From Streptomyces sp. DH12 (GTDB lineage: Bacteria > Actinomycetota > Actinomycetes > Streptomycetales > Streptomycetaceae), in assembly GCF_020873895.1 (NCBI RefSeq), contig NZ_JAHWGT010000004.1, positions 1 to 64,000 of the forward strand: a stretch of 64,000 nt of DNA, written 5' to 3'. Below, one piece after another: positions 9,445 through 17,162 of this stretch (position 1 is the first letter of the stretch; each line of letters starts with the position of its first letter). The notes beneath the pieces are model-generated. The model did not search any database and had not been told where the DNA came from. It saw only the letters and a program-made list of their open reading frames with translations. Position numbers and translations under genes: made by a program.

Positions 9445-10440
9445 TCAGGCCGCGGCGTCGAAGCCGGTGTCCCTGGCCATGCGCTTCAGCTCCATCAGGG
9501 CGTGCTTCTCGATCTGGCGGATCCGCTCGCGGGTCAGGCCGTGTTCCTTGCCGACCTCGGTGAGCGTCCGCTCGCGGCCGTCCTCGATGCCGTACCGCAT
9601 GCGGATGATGGAGGCGGTGCGGTGGTCGAGCCGGCCGATCAGGTCCTCCAGCTCCTCGGTGCGCAGCAGCGTGAGCACCGACTGCTCCGGCGAGACCGCG
9701 GAGGTGTCCTCCAGCAGGTCGCCGAACTGGGTCTCGCCCGCGTCGTCCACGGACATGTTGAGCGACACCGGGTCGCGGGCCCAGTCCAGCACGTCGGAGA
9801 CGCGCTCCGGGGTGGAGCCGAGTTCGGCGGCGACCTCGGCGGGCTCGGGGTCGCGGCCGTTCTCACGGTTGAACTCGCGCTGCACGCGGCGGATGCGTCC
9901 CAGCTCCTCGACCAGGTGGACGGGGAGGCGGATGGTGCGGGACTGGTCGGCTATGGAGCGCGTGATGGCCTGGCGGATCCACCACGTCGCGTAGGTGGAG
10001 AACTTGAAGCCCTTGGTGTAGTCGAACTTCTCCACTGCCCGGACCAGGCCGGCGTTGCCCTCCTGGATCAGGTCGAGGAGGGGCAGTCCGCTGCGCGGGT
10101 AGCGCCGGGCCACGGCGACCACCAGGCGGAGGTTGGAGCGGATGAAGACGTCCTTGGCGCGCTCGCCCTCGGCGACCAGGCGGTCCAGCTCCTCGCGGGT
10201 CACGTCGGCGTCGGTCTCCGCCTCGCCGTCGAGGATCTGCTGCGCGAACACGCCGGCCTCGATGATCTGGGAGAGCTCGACCTCCTTGGCGGCGTCGAGC
10301 AGCGGTGTGCGGGCGATCTCGTCGAGGTACATGCCGACCAGGTCGCGGTCGGCGATCTCCCCGCCCACGGCGCGAACGCTGTTGACCCGACGGGTCCCGG
10401 TGGTGGCGGACTCCGGACGGGCGACGGCACGGGTTGCCAT
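9445..10440 (-). CDS. hrdD: HrdD-type group 2 RNA polymerase sigma factor
   Basis: A 331-residue sigma-70-family factor. Region 1.2 begins at GGEIADRDLVGMYLDEIARTPLL. Region 2 contains IRSNLRLVVAVARRYPRSGLPLLDLIQEGN and KFSTYATWWIRQAITRSI. Region 4 ends with the helix-turn-helix LTRERIRQIEKHALMELKRM. The length and the MATRAVAR start match HrdD of Streptomyces as I remember it, as does its place near the fructose operon. It lacks the long acidic N-terminus of the principal HrdB. The ATG at 10440 has GGGAGC seven to eight bases upstream. HrdD contributes to vegetative and stress transcription and is dispensable in S. coelicolor. Confidence 0.92.
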   Translation of the reverse strand: MATRAVARPESATTGTRRVNSVRAVGGEIADRDLVGMYLDEIARTPLLDAAKEVELSQIIEAGVFAQQILDGEAETDADVTREELDRLVAEGERAKDVFIRSNLRLVVAVARRYPRSGLPLLDLIQEGNAGLVRAVEKFDYTKGFKFSTYATWWIRQAITRSIADQSRTIRLPVHLVEELGRIRRVQREFNRENGRDPEPAEVAAELGSTPERVSDVLDWARDPVSLNMSVDDAGETQFGDLLEDTSAVSPEQSVLTLLRTEELEDLIGRLDHRTASIIRMRYGIEDGRERTLTEVGKEHGLTRERIRQIEKHALMELKRMARDTGFDAAA

Positions 10441-10959
10441 GCGAGCTCCCTTACTGAGTAGGTCGCGACACCCTCCCGGGTGCCCTGCATCCGATGGAAA
10501 CAACGACTGGAATCCGGACAGAATTCCCCAGCCGACCCTCGATTTCGCCGATCATGCAGTACCCTGTCTCGCCGCGCGGCCGGTCACCCGCGGCTCGACC
10601 GGGTAGAAGCGCAGGTCGGAGCGGGGAGACGCGCCCGCTTCCCGGCGTTCGCGGAACGCGGCGGCCACATGGCCCGTGACGGCGATCACATTCGGCACGG
10701 TGTCCTCACCCCCGGAGACGGCGTCCTTGGCCCTTCGGCCGCCCCCCACCCGGGGAGACGACCCTCACCCCCTCCTGGTTGCCCGCACAACGGTTGCCAT
10801 GCCCGAATTGTTCCAACGCGAACGAAAGAGCCTCCGCCCCGCCCACCCCGCACGCCCCTTTCACCCCCCGTCGGCGTCGCTCTCGCCACCTCCCGGCTGT
10901 CGTCGGCAGCCGTGCCGGCAGCGGCGGCGCGGGGCGGGGCGGCGGCGACACGCGCCGCG
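10441..10959. other. Non-coding stretch upstream of hrdD
   Basis: No convincing gene is visible in these 519 bases. Open frames exist on both strands but have shadow-type, Pro/Arg-rich compositions. The region should hold the hrdD promoter(s) next to 10440. One member of a 17-bp direct repeat (10864-10880) lies here. Confidence 0.5.
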
Positions 10960-11071
10960 CCCAGCCGCGCCTACAGGGAGCCGGAGGCCGCCGGCCTCGT
11001 CCGCACCCGCAGGGGCGCGGGCACCAGGGTCGCCGGCAGGCCCGGTACGCCCCCCCCCCCGTCGGCGTCGC
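10864..11071. repeat. Direct repeat pair, 191 bp apart
   Basis: The 17-bp word CCCCCCGTCGGCGTCGC occurs at 10864-10880 and again at 11055-11071. The second copy ends the 11-base C run where the GntR remnant shifts frame. Confidence 0.75.
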
Positions 11072-11246
11072 CGCCCTCACCCGGCTCGCCCGCTCCTACG
11101 CCGCCGGCGCCCGCGCGACCGGCGCCGACGAGGCGACCCTCCTGGCCGCCGTGCGTGCCGCGCTGGACCGGCCGCTGCCGGGGGCGCCCCCGAGGCGGGC
11201 CACGGCCCGCCGGACGCGCCCCCCGCCGGCAGGGCCGCCGACCTAG
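10960..11246 (+). pseudogene. GntR (YtrA-type) regulator remnant, frameshifted
   Basis: One frame reads SRAYREPEAAGLVRTRRGAG followed by TRVAG. This is the recognition-helix/wing signature of short GntR regulators (normally AYRELEAAGLVRTRRGAGTFV). At an 11-base C run (11050-11060) the similarity jumps to another frame, which reads VGVAALTRLARSYAAGARATG and then ADEATLLAAVRAALD, the usual C-terminal tail of the same subfamily. The first half of the DNA-binding domain is not recognisable upstream. One missing C (or two extra) in the run would join the frames. It could be decay or a homopolymer sequencing error, but the missing N-terminus favours a real remnant. Confidence 0.6.
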
Positions 11247-11372
11247 GTCGGCAGGGCCCCCGGACCTGGGCCGAGCAGGCCGCACGGCCCCGGGCCGTGC
11301 GGCCGAAGGGCCGGTCGGCGCCGGGCGCGGGACCTACGTCGGCAGCCGGTTCCGCTGCCGCCGGGGCGTGCC

Positions 11373-11378
11373 TAGGGT
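11373..11378 (+). promoter_or_regulatory. -10 element of a probable leaderless mRNA
   Basis: TAGGGT ends seven bases before the ATG at 11386, and there is no purine-rich ribosome-binding site in between. This spacing puts the transcription start at or next to the start codon, as in many Streptomyces leaderless genes. Confidence 0.5.
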
Positions 11379-11385
11379 CCGGCAC

Positions 11386-12552
11386 ATGGACGACGACACC
11401 GACACGGCCGGCTCCACCGCCCCTGACTCCCCCACGGCCGCCTTCCCCACCACCGGCTCCCCCACCGCCGACCCCGCCGGTCCCGACTCCCCCACCCCCG
11501 GCGCCACCACCGCCCGCGACACCGCCACCGTCCACGACACCACCGGCATCCTCGACGAGGCGCTCGAACGCCTCCACGCGTGCGGCCCCGAGCGCGACGG
11601 CTGGCTCAGCAACCACGCCCCGATGGCCGTCGAGGCGCTCGCCCGGCACGGGCACGCCCCCCGGGTGCACCGCTGGGTCGACCGCTACCGGGCAAAGCTG
11701 GAGGACATGCCGGCTCCGTACGCGCGCGTGACGCGGGAGAACTGGCGGGAGGCGCTGGGCGATCCGGCCCGCATCGCCGACTGGGCCGCCCACTTCGAGC
11801 GGGAGACCGCCGAGCGGCCCTGGCGCGAGGTGCTCGCCGAGTGGTGGCCGCGCCTGCTGCCCGGCATCGCGGGCGGGGCCACCCACCCGGTGATCCGCGT
11901 CGGCCACGCCGTGCGCTCCCTGCTCGCCGCGGGTGACAACGCCCCGCGCGTCACGGAACTGGCGCACGCCCTCGGCTACTGGGCCGCCCGCCACCAGCCC
12001 CTGCCCGCCCTGGCCGGCCTGCCGCCGGCGCCGACGGCGGCCGCGGCACTCGACGCCGTACCGGCCGTACCGGAGCAGACCGGCGGCATCCGGGAGCGGC
12101 TGGCGCAGTTGTCCGCGCTGCCGCGGTGGGGCACCGCGCCCGACCCGGAGGCCGCCCGCACGCACCTGGCCGAGCTGGTCAGGGCGGCGACGCACCGGTA
12201 CGCCACCCACGGGCACGGCTCGCCGGTCATGCTGGTGCACGCCGCCACCGCGCCGAACGCCGTCCTGCGCACGCTGCCCGTCCTGCCGCGCGAGCTGTGG
12301 GTGCCGAGCCTCGGCGCGGCGTGGGCGGCGAGCGCGGCGGTCACCGCGGCGTACGGCCCCGCCACCCCGGACCCCGCCCCGCCGGGCCTCCCGGTGGCCG
12401 GACGGCTCCTCCCGGAGGAGGTGTTCGAACGGGCGGCGGCGCACGGGGACGACCACGCCATCAAGTTCGCCGACACGGCGCTCGACGTCGGCGACCCGCT
12501 GGCGCTGGCGGCGACCGTACGGTCCGTCGAGCAGATCCCGCCGATGTTCTGA
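11386..12552 (+). CDS. Questin oxidase-like protein (DUF4243)
   Basis: A 388-residue protein of the questin-oxidase-like/DUF4243 family, named for fungal enzymes that open the anthraquinone questin by Baeyer-Villiger-type oxidation. Family features are WLSNHAPMAVEALARHGH near residues 67-84, THPVIRVGHAVRSL in the middle, AHALGYWAARHQPLP, and the final HAIKFADTALDV segment. The first 50 residues are a Ser/Thr/Pro-rich low-complexity tail absent from the fold. The bacterial substrate is unknown. The gene stands alone and convergent with the DODA-type dioxygenase, and probably starts from a leaderless transcript. Confidence 0.82.
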   Translation: MDDDTDTAGSTAPDSPTAAFPTTGSPTADPAGPDSPTPGATTARDTATVHDTTGILDEALERLHACGPERDGWLSNHAPMAVEALARHGHAPRVHRWVDRYRAKLEDMPAPYARVTRENWREALGDPARIADWAAHFERETAERPWREVLAEWWPRLLPGIAGGATHPVIRVGHAVRSLLAAGDNAPRVTELAHALGYWAARHQPLPALAGLPPAPTAAAALDAVPAVPEQTGGIRERLAQLSALPRWGTAPDPEAARTHLAELVRAATHRYATHGHGSPVMLVHAATAPNAVLRTLPVLPRELWVPSLGAAWAASAAVTAAYGPATPDPAPPGLPVAGRLLPEEVFERAAAHGDDHAIKFADTALDVGDPLALAATVRSVEQIPPMF

Positions 12553-12673
12553 CCCGCGCCGAGTGCGCGGCACCGCGCCGACCGGCCGCGGCGCGCACAG
12601 CCCCCACCCCGCCGCGCCTCGGCGCCGCCCGCCCGGTCCCGACCGGCCGTACCGCCCCGCCGCGGACCCGGGC

Positions 12674-13447
12674 TCAGCCGAACTGCACGGACCGCTTGGA
12701 GAGCCCCATCCAGAAGCCGTCGACGACGCTGCGGGCCGTGTCGAGGTCGCCCGCGGCGTCCGCCGCGCCCAGCGTCACGAAGAGCGGGGCGAAGTGCTCG
12801 GTACGCGGGTGGGCGAGCTGCCCGGCGGGTGAGGCGTGCCGGAAGTCGAGCAGCGCGTCGACGTCCCGTTCGGCGAGGGCGCGGCGGCCCCACTCGTCGA
12901 ACTCCGCCGACCAGCCGGGGACGCCGCCCTGGCGCAGAGCGGCGAGGTTGTGTGTGAAGAAGCCGCTGCCGACGACGAGGACGCCCTCGTCGCGCAGCGG
13001 CGCCAGCCGGCGCCCCAACTCCATCAGCCGGCCCGGGTCGAGGGTCGGGAGGGACATCTGGAGGACAGGCACGTCGGCGTCCGGGTACATCTCGACGAGC
13101 GGTACGTAGGCGCCGTGGTCCAGGCCGCGGTCGGGCATGTCCTGGACGGGCGTGCCGGGGGCGCGCAGCAGTCCGCGGACCGCTTCGGCGAGTTCCGGTG
13201 CGCCGGGTGCGGGGTAGCGGACGCGGTGGTAATGCTCGGGGAAGCCCCAGAAGTCGTGGACAAGCGGCACGGTCCGGGTGGCGCCCAGGGCGAGGGGGGC
13301 TTCCTCCCAGTGGGCGGAGACCATGAGGACGGCGGTCGGCCGGGGCAGGTCGGCGGACCAGGCGGCGAGTTCGCCGGGCCACACGGGGTCGTCCGCGAGC
13401 GGTGGGGCGCCGTGGGAGAGGTAGAGGGCGGGCATGCGGGTGGTCAT
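12674..13447 (-). CDS. DODA-type extradiol aromatic ring-opening dioxygenase
   Basis: A 257-residue class III extradiol dioxygenase of the YgiD/4,5-DOPA type, acting on catechols with a single Fe/Zn centre. The metal-ligand segments are visible: LYLSHGAPPL (His near residue 11), VSAHWEE, DHGAYVPLVEMYP and a late RTEHFAPLF. GSGFFTHNL matches the family's central motif. The start at 13447 gives the family's usual N-terminus (MPALYLSHGAP). Upstream in-frame codons lie in the regulatory gap. The gene is divergent from a MarR regulator across repeated GTTCAAG boxes, suggesting phenolic-induced expression. Confidence 0.88.
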   Translation of the reverse strand: MTTRMPALYLSHGAPPLADDPVWPGELAAWSADLPRPTAVLMVSAHWEEAPLALGATRTVPLVHDFWGFPEHYHRVRYPAPGAPELAEAVRGLLRAPGTPVQDMPDRGLDHGAYVPLVEMYPDADVPVLQMSLPTLDPGRLMELGRRLAPLRDEGVLVVGSGFFTHNLAALRQGGVPGWSAEFDEWGRRALAERDVDALLDFRHASPAGQLAHPRTEHFAPLFVTLGAADAAGDLDTARSVVDGFWMGLSKRSVQFG

Positions 13448-13562
13448 GGCGGGTTCCCCTCGTCGGAGCCGCGCGGCGCGGCCGCGCGGGAGCGGGAGAC
13501 GGAGCGGTCGGACACGGGGATGGTCGGACAGGGGGGCGGACGGACACGCAGGACCGTCGAGA

Positions 13563-13629
13563 CTTGAAGGTTCAAGCTCCCACCACCCACGGTAACGCAT
13601 CTAGTTTAAAGTTCAAGAACCAGTAGAGT
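13563..13629. promoter_or_regulatory. Shared DODA/MarR control region
   Basis: CTTGAA-gg-TTCAAG (13563-13576) is a near-perfect palindrome. A second GTTCAAG box lies in TTTAAAGTTCAAGAAC (13605-13620). The pair probably binds the MarR protein. TAGAGT at 13624-13629 sits six bases from the MarR gene's ATG and looks like a -10 for a leaderless transcript. Confidence 0.6.
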
Positions 13630-13635
13630 GGATGT

Positions 13636-14196
13636 ATGAACACTGCATCCATCGACGGGGATGGCGCACCCGGCGGCGACGCGGACCAGGGCGCGGCGGG
13701 CGCCGCCCCGGACGGGCCGCGCTGGCTGACCGACCGCGAACAGCAGGTGTGGCGGTCGTACGTGCACGCCACCATGCTCCTGGAGGACCACCTCGACCGG
13801 CAGCTCCAGCGTGACGCGGGGATGCCGCACATCTACTACGGGCTGCTGGTCCAGCTCTCCCAGGCGCCCCGCCGCCGGATGCGGATGACCGAGCTGGCCA
13901 AGGGCGCGAAGATCACGCGGTCGCGGCTCTCCCACGCCGTCGCCCGCCTGGAGCGCAGCGGCTGGGTGCGCCGCGAGGACTGCCCGTCGGACAAGCGCGG
14001 GCAGAACGCCTTCCTGACGGACGAGGGCTTCGCCGTGCTCCGGCGCAGCGCGCCCGGCCACGTCGACGCGGTGCGGCAGGCGGTGTTCGACCGGCTCACG
14101 CCCGAGCAGGTCGACCAGCTCGGCGCCATCATGCGGGCCGTCGCCGACGGCCTGGAGCCGTCGGACCCGAACGCGGACCTGCCCTGGCTCCGCTGA
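13636..14196 (+). CDS. MarR-family regulator
   Basis: A 186-residue winged-helix regulator. After a disordered 28-residue N-terminus come the dimerisation helix (TDREQQVWRSYVHATMLLEDHLDRQL), the DNA-binding part (MRMTELAKGAKITRSRLSHAVARLERSGWVRREDCPSDKRGQ) with the typical Asp-Lys-Arg wing, and a C-terminal dimer helix. MarR proteins usually bind phenolics and release DNA, so the divergent ring-opening dioxygenase is the probable target. Also note the downstream, convergent MFS exporter. The ATG at 13636 is directly preceded by a -10-like element. Confidence 0.9.
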   Translation: MNTASIDGDGAPGGDADQGAAGAAPDGPRWLTDREQQVWRSYVHATMLLEDHLDRQLQRDAGMPHIYYGLLVQLSQAPRRRMRMTELAKGAKITRSRLSHAVARLERSGWVRREDCPSDKRGQNAFLTDEGFAVLRRSAPGHVDAVRQAVFDRLTPEQVDQLGAIMRAVADGLEPSDPNADLPWLR

Positions 14197-14265
14197 GGCG
14201 GGAACCAGGGCAGGGTCAGTCGGGAGCCGGGGGTCGGGGGTCGGAGCCGGGGGTCTTGGGTCCCG

Positions 14266-15807
14266 TCAGTGCGCCATGACCGGCACCGGAACCTCGTCGC
14301 CCTCGCCCGGCGTGCCGTCCCCGGCCGCGCCCTTCGCCGGCGCGAGGTTCGGCCGGCCCGTGGTGACGAGGGTCAGCGCGATGGCCGCGGCGACGACGAG
14401 GATGCCGACCGCCCACCAGATGGCGGCCGTGTACCCCTCCACCATCGACTCCAGCATCACCAGCCGCCGCGCCTGCGGCGAGGTCGCGGCCGCGGCGTGG
14501 GCGGTGACGTACGCGGTGGTCGCGGAGGCGGCGATCGTGTTGAGCAGCGCCGTGCCGATAGCCCCGCCCACCTGCTGCGACGTGTTCACCATCGCCGAGG
14601 CGACGCCGGCGTCACGCGGCTCGACGCCGTGCGTGGAGAGGGACATCGCCGGCATGAAAGCCGTGCCCATGCCCAGGCCGAGCAGCAGCTGCGCGGGCAG
14701 GATCAGCCCCGTGTACGAGGAGTCGATCTCCAGCCGGGTCAGCAGCAGCATGCCGGCGGCGGCCGCCAGGAAGCCCGGACCCATCAGCAGCCGCGGCGGG
14801 ACACGGGTCATCAGACGCGTGCCGATCTGGGTCGAGCCGGTGATCATGCCGACGACCATCGGCAGGAACGCGAACCCGGTCCGCAGCGGCGAGTAGCCCT
14901 TCACCACCTGCAAGTAGTAGGTGAGGAAGAGGAACAGGCCGAACATCGCGATCACCGCGAGGCCCAGGGAGAGGTAGACGCCACCGCGGTTGCGCTCGGT
15001 CATCACGCGCAGCGGCAGCAGCGGGTTGCGGACCTTGGCCTCGACCGCGACGAACGAGACCAGCAGCAGCACCGACGCGGCGAACACCAGCAGCGTGCCG
15101 CCCTCGGTCCAGCCGTGCGACTCGGCGCGCGTGAACCCGTACACGAGGGCCACCAGGCCGAGCGTGGACAGGACGACGCCGGGGACGTCGAGCGGCGAGC
15201 GGTTGCGGCTGCCGGCCGGCTCGCGGATCACGAAGTAGGCGCCCAGGGCGGCGACGGCCGCGAAGGGGATGTTGACGTAGAACGTCCAGCGCCAGTCCAG
15301 GTACTCGGTGAGGAAGCCGCCCAGGATGAGGCCGACCGCTCCGCCGCCGCCGGCGATGGCGCCGTAGATGCCGAACGCCTTGGCGCGCTCACGGGCGTCG
15401 GTGAACATCACCGCGAGGAGCGACAGGGCGGCGGGCGCGAGGAGCGCGCCGAACACGCCCTGGAGGGCGCGCGAGCCGAGCAGCATGGCCTGGCCGGTGG
15501 CGGCACCGCCGAGCGCGGACGCGGCGGCGAAGCCGACAAGGCCCACCACGAAGGTCCGCTTGCGCCCCCACAGGTCGGCGATCCGGCCGCCGAACAGCAG
15601 CAGTCCGCCGAAGGCGAGCGCGTAGGCGGTGATGACCCACTGGCGGTTGCCGTCCGAGATGCCCAGGTCCTGCTGGGCGGAGGGCAGCGCGATGTTCACG
15701 ATGGTCGCGTCGAGCACCACCATGAGCTGGGCCAGGGCTATGAAGACGAGCGCCTTCCAGCGGCTCGGATCGGGCAGCACACCGGCTGCTGCGGGGGTTC
15801 TCGACAT
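14266..15807 (-). CDS. MFS drug exporter, DHA2 family
   Basis: A 513-residue 14-helix exporter. The N-terminal WKALVFIALAQLMVVLDATIVNIALP helix with the D1 motif, motif A GGRIADLWGRKRT and the C-type segment GAIAGGGGAVGLILGGFL identify DHA2. The last 30 residues are a polar tail. It lies 342 bp downstream of a TetR gene on the same strand, a common regulator/exporter pairing. The operators I see lie on the other side of the TetR gene, so direct control of this gene is not certain. Confidence 0.9.
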   Translation of the reverse strand: MSRTPAAAGVLPDPSRWKALVFIALAQLMVVLDATIVNIALPSAQQDLGISDGNRQWVITAYALAFGGLLLFGGRIADLWGRKRTFVVGLVGFAAASALGGAATGQAMLLGSRALQGVFGALLAPAALSLLAVMFTDARERAKAFGIYGAIAGGGGAVGLILGGFLTEYLDWRWTFYVNIPFAAVAALGAYFVIREPAGSRNRSPLDVPGVVLSTLGLVALVYGFTRAESHGWTEGGTLLVFAASVLLLVSFVAVEAKVRNPLLPLRVMTERNRGGVYLSLGLAVIAMFGLFLFLTYYLQVVKGYSPLRTGFAFLPMVVGMITGSTQIGTRLMTRVPPRLLMGPGFLAAAAGMLLLTRLEIDSSYTGLILPAQLLLGLGMGTAFMPAMSLSTHGVEPRDAGVASAMVNTSQQVGGAIGTALLNTIAASATTAYVTAHAAAATSPQARRLVMLESMVEGYTAAIWWAVGILVVAAAIALTLVTTGRPNLAPAKGAAGDGTPGEGDEVPVPVMAH

Positions 15808-15939
15808 GGGTGGGCCACCTCGTGGGTCGGTCGTCAGCGCGGAAAAAAGGGCGGAGCGCGGGAGCGCGGTGGTGCGGTGGTGCGGGCGGTGCCTGCGGTG
15901 CTGGTGTGGTGCCGGTCGGTACGCCTCGCGGGCCGTATG

Positions 15940-16085
15940 ACCCTGCGGGCCTACGGCTTACGGGTCCTGCGAACCGTGCGGCCCCGCGAGCCGTACGGGC
16001 CTTGCAAGCCGTGCCGGCCTTACGAGCCGTACGGGCTTGCGAGCCGTACCGGTCCTACGAGCCTTACGAGCCGTACGGGTCGCCC
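15940..16085. repeat. Degenerate tandem repeat array between TetR and MFS genes
   Basis: About six imperfect copies of a 20-25 bp unit around GAGCCGTACGGGC alternate with variants (gcgaaccgtgc, gcaagccgtgc, acgagccttac). No gene is supported here. The array may be inverted-repeat-rich spacer or slippage-derived. Confidence 0.6.
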
Positions 16086-16149
16086 GCCCGCGGCCGGCGC
16101 GGCCGTACGGCGTCGTGGCGGGCGTCGGTGACGGGGTCGGTGGTGGGCG

Positions 16150-16956
16150 TCAGCGGTCGTGCCGGCGCAGGCCCTCCAGGGTCGCGGGGGTCCCGGGCAG
16201 CGGGGAGCGGCCGGGGGCCTCCAGGCCGTCGAGGAGGAGCTGCAGGTGGCGGTGGACGAACTGGTCGTTGTCCGGGCAGGCGGTGCCCGGCAGGGGGCGG
16301 GTGAGCTGGGACAGGGCGACGAGCAGGTCGCCGACGGCGACGTCGGCGCGGAGCCGGCCGGCCGTCTGCGCCCGCTGGAAGAGGCCCTGTACGGCCCCTT
16401 CCAGCCGGCCGCGCGCGGCGGCGATCCCCGGCTCGTCGTGGTCGAAGGTGCCGGAGAGCATCGGACACAGGGCGCCGATCCGTTCGTCGGCGGCCTCGTG
16501 CGCGAAGCGCCGCACCTTGTCGAACGTGTCGGCCTCCTCCGCCATGGCCCGCTCGGCGCTGCGCGCGATGCGGGCCATCACGGAGACGACGACCTCGTGG
16601 ACGAGGGCGGCGCGGTCCGGGAAGTGCCGGTAGAGCGTGGCGTTGCCGACCCCGGCCCGGCGGGCGATCTCGTCGAGGGGCGCGTCGGCGCCGGACTCGA
16701 CGAACATCTCGCGGGCGGCCGTGACGATCCGCTCGCGGTTGCGCAGGGCGTCCGCGCGCGGCCGAGGCGCCCGCCGTCCACCACCGGCACCGGCCCCGCA
16801 GCCGACACCGGCCCCGGACTCGACACCGCACCCGGCGGAAGCGGGGGCGCCGTCGGACGCGGCACCCGCGTCGGACCCGGTCGCGGAAGCGGTACCGGCC
16901 GGGGCCCCGATCGCGGTGCCGGTCGCCGTGGTGGTGGCGGACGTCGTGGCGGTCAC
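16150..16956 (-). CDS. TetR/AcrR-family regulator
   Basis: A 268-residue TetR-type repressor with an unusually long (about 70 residues) Ala/Gly/Thr-rich disordered N-terminus before the DNA-binding helices (NRERIVTAAREMFVESGADAPLDEIARRAGVGNATLYRHFPDRAALV). The C-terminal ligand domain follows, ending in a proline-rich tail. The start is a GTG at 16956 with GGGAG eight bases upstream. An in-frame GTG-poor region makes a shorter start unlikely, but the low-complexity head leaves some doubt. It faces a twin operator and the divergent protease gene, and lies upstream of the DHA2 exporter, so it probably represses one or both. Confidence 0.85.
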   Translation of the reverse strand: MTATTSATTTATGTAIGAPAGTASATGSDAGAASDGAPASAGCGVESGAGVGCGAGAGGGRRAPRPRADALRNRERIVTAAREMFVESGADAPLDEIARRAGVGNATLYRHFPDRAALVHEVVVSVMARIARSAERAMAEEADTFDKVRRFAHEAADERIGALCPMLSGTFDHDEPGIAAARGRLEGAVQGLFQRAQTAGRLRADVAVGDLLVALSQLTRPLPGTACPDNDQFVHRHLQLLLDGLEAPGRSPLPGTPATLEGLRRHDR

Positions 16957-16998
16957 GGTCCCACTCCCTCTCTCGTGCTCGGTCGGACGGATGAGCCG

Positions 16999-17064
16999 GC
17001 AACCGGGGAGAAGGTCCCCGCTTACCGGCGGCACCCATGCAAACGGGGAGACCGTCCCCGCTTA
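16999..17064. promoter_or_regulatory. Twin palindromic operator for the TetR regulator
   Basis: CGGGGA-N5-TCCCCG occurs twice (17004-17020 and 17044-17060), each inside a 26-bp block with only three mismatches between copies (16999-17024 and 17039-17064). The copies are exactly 40 bp apart, about four helix turns, so two dimers would sit on the same DNA face between the TetR and protease genes. Confidence 0.75.
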
Positions 17065-17162
17065 TTTCCCGCCCGCCTGTGACCCGCGTCACCCGAATGC
17101 CGAGGTACCACGATCGGGCCACCCGGCGGGCGCCCCCTCACCGCCCGGCAGACGCTGTGCAC

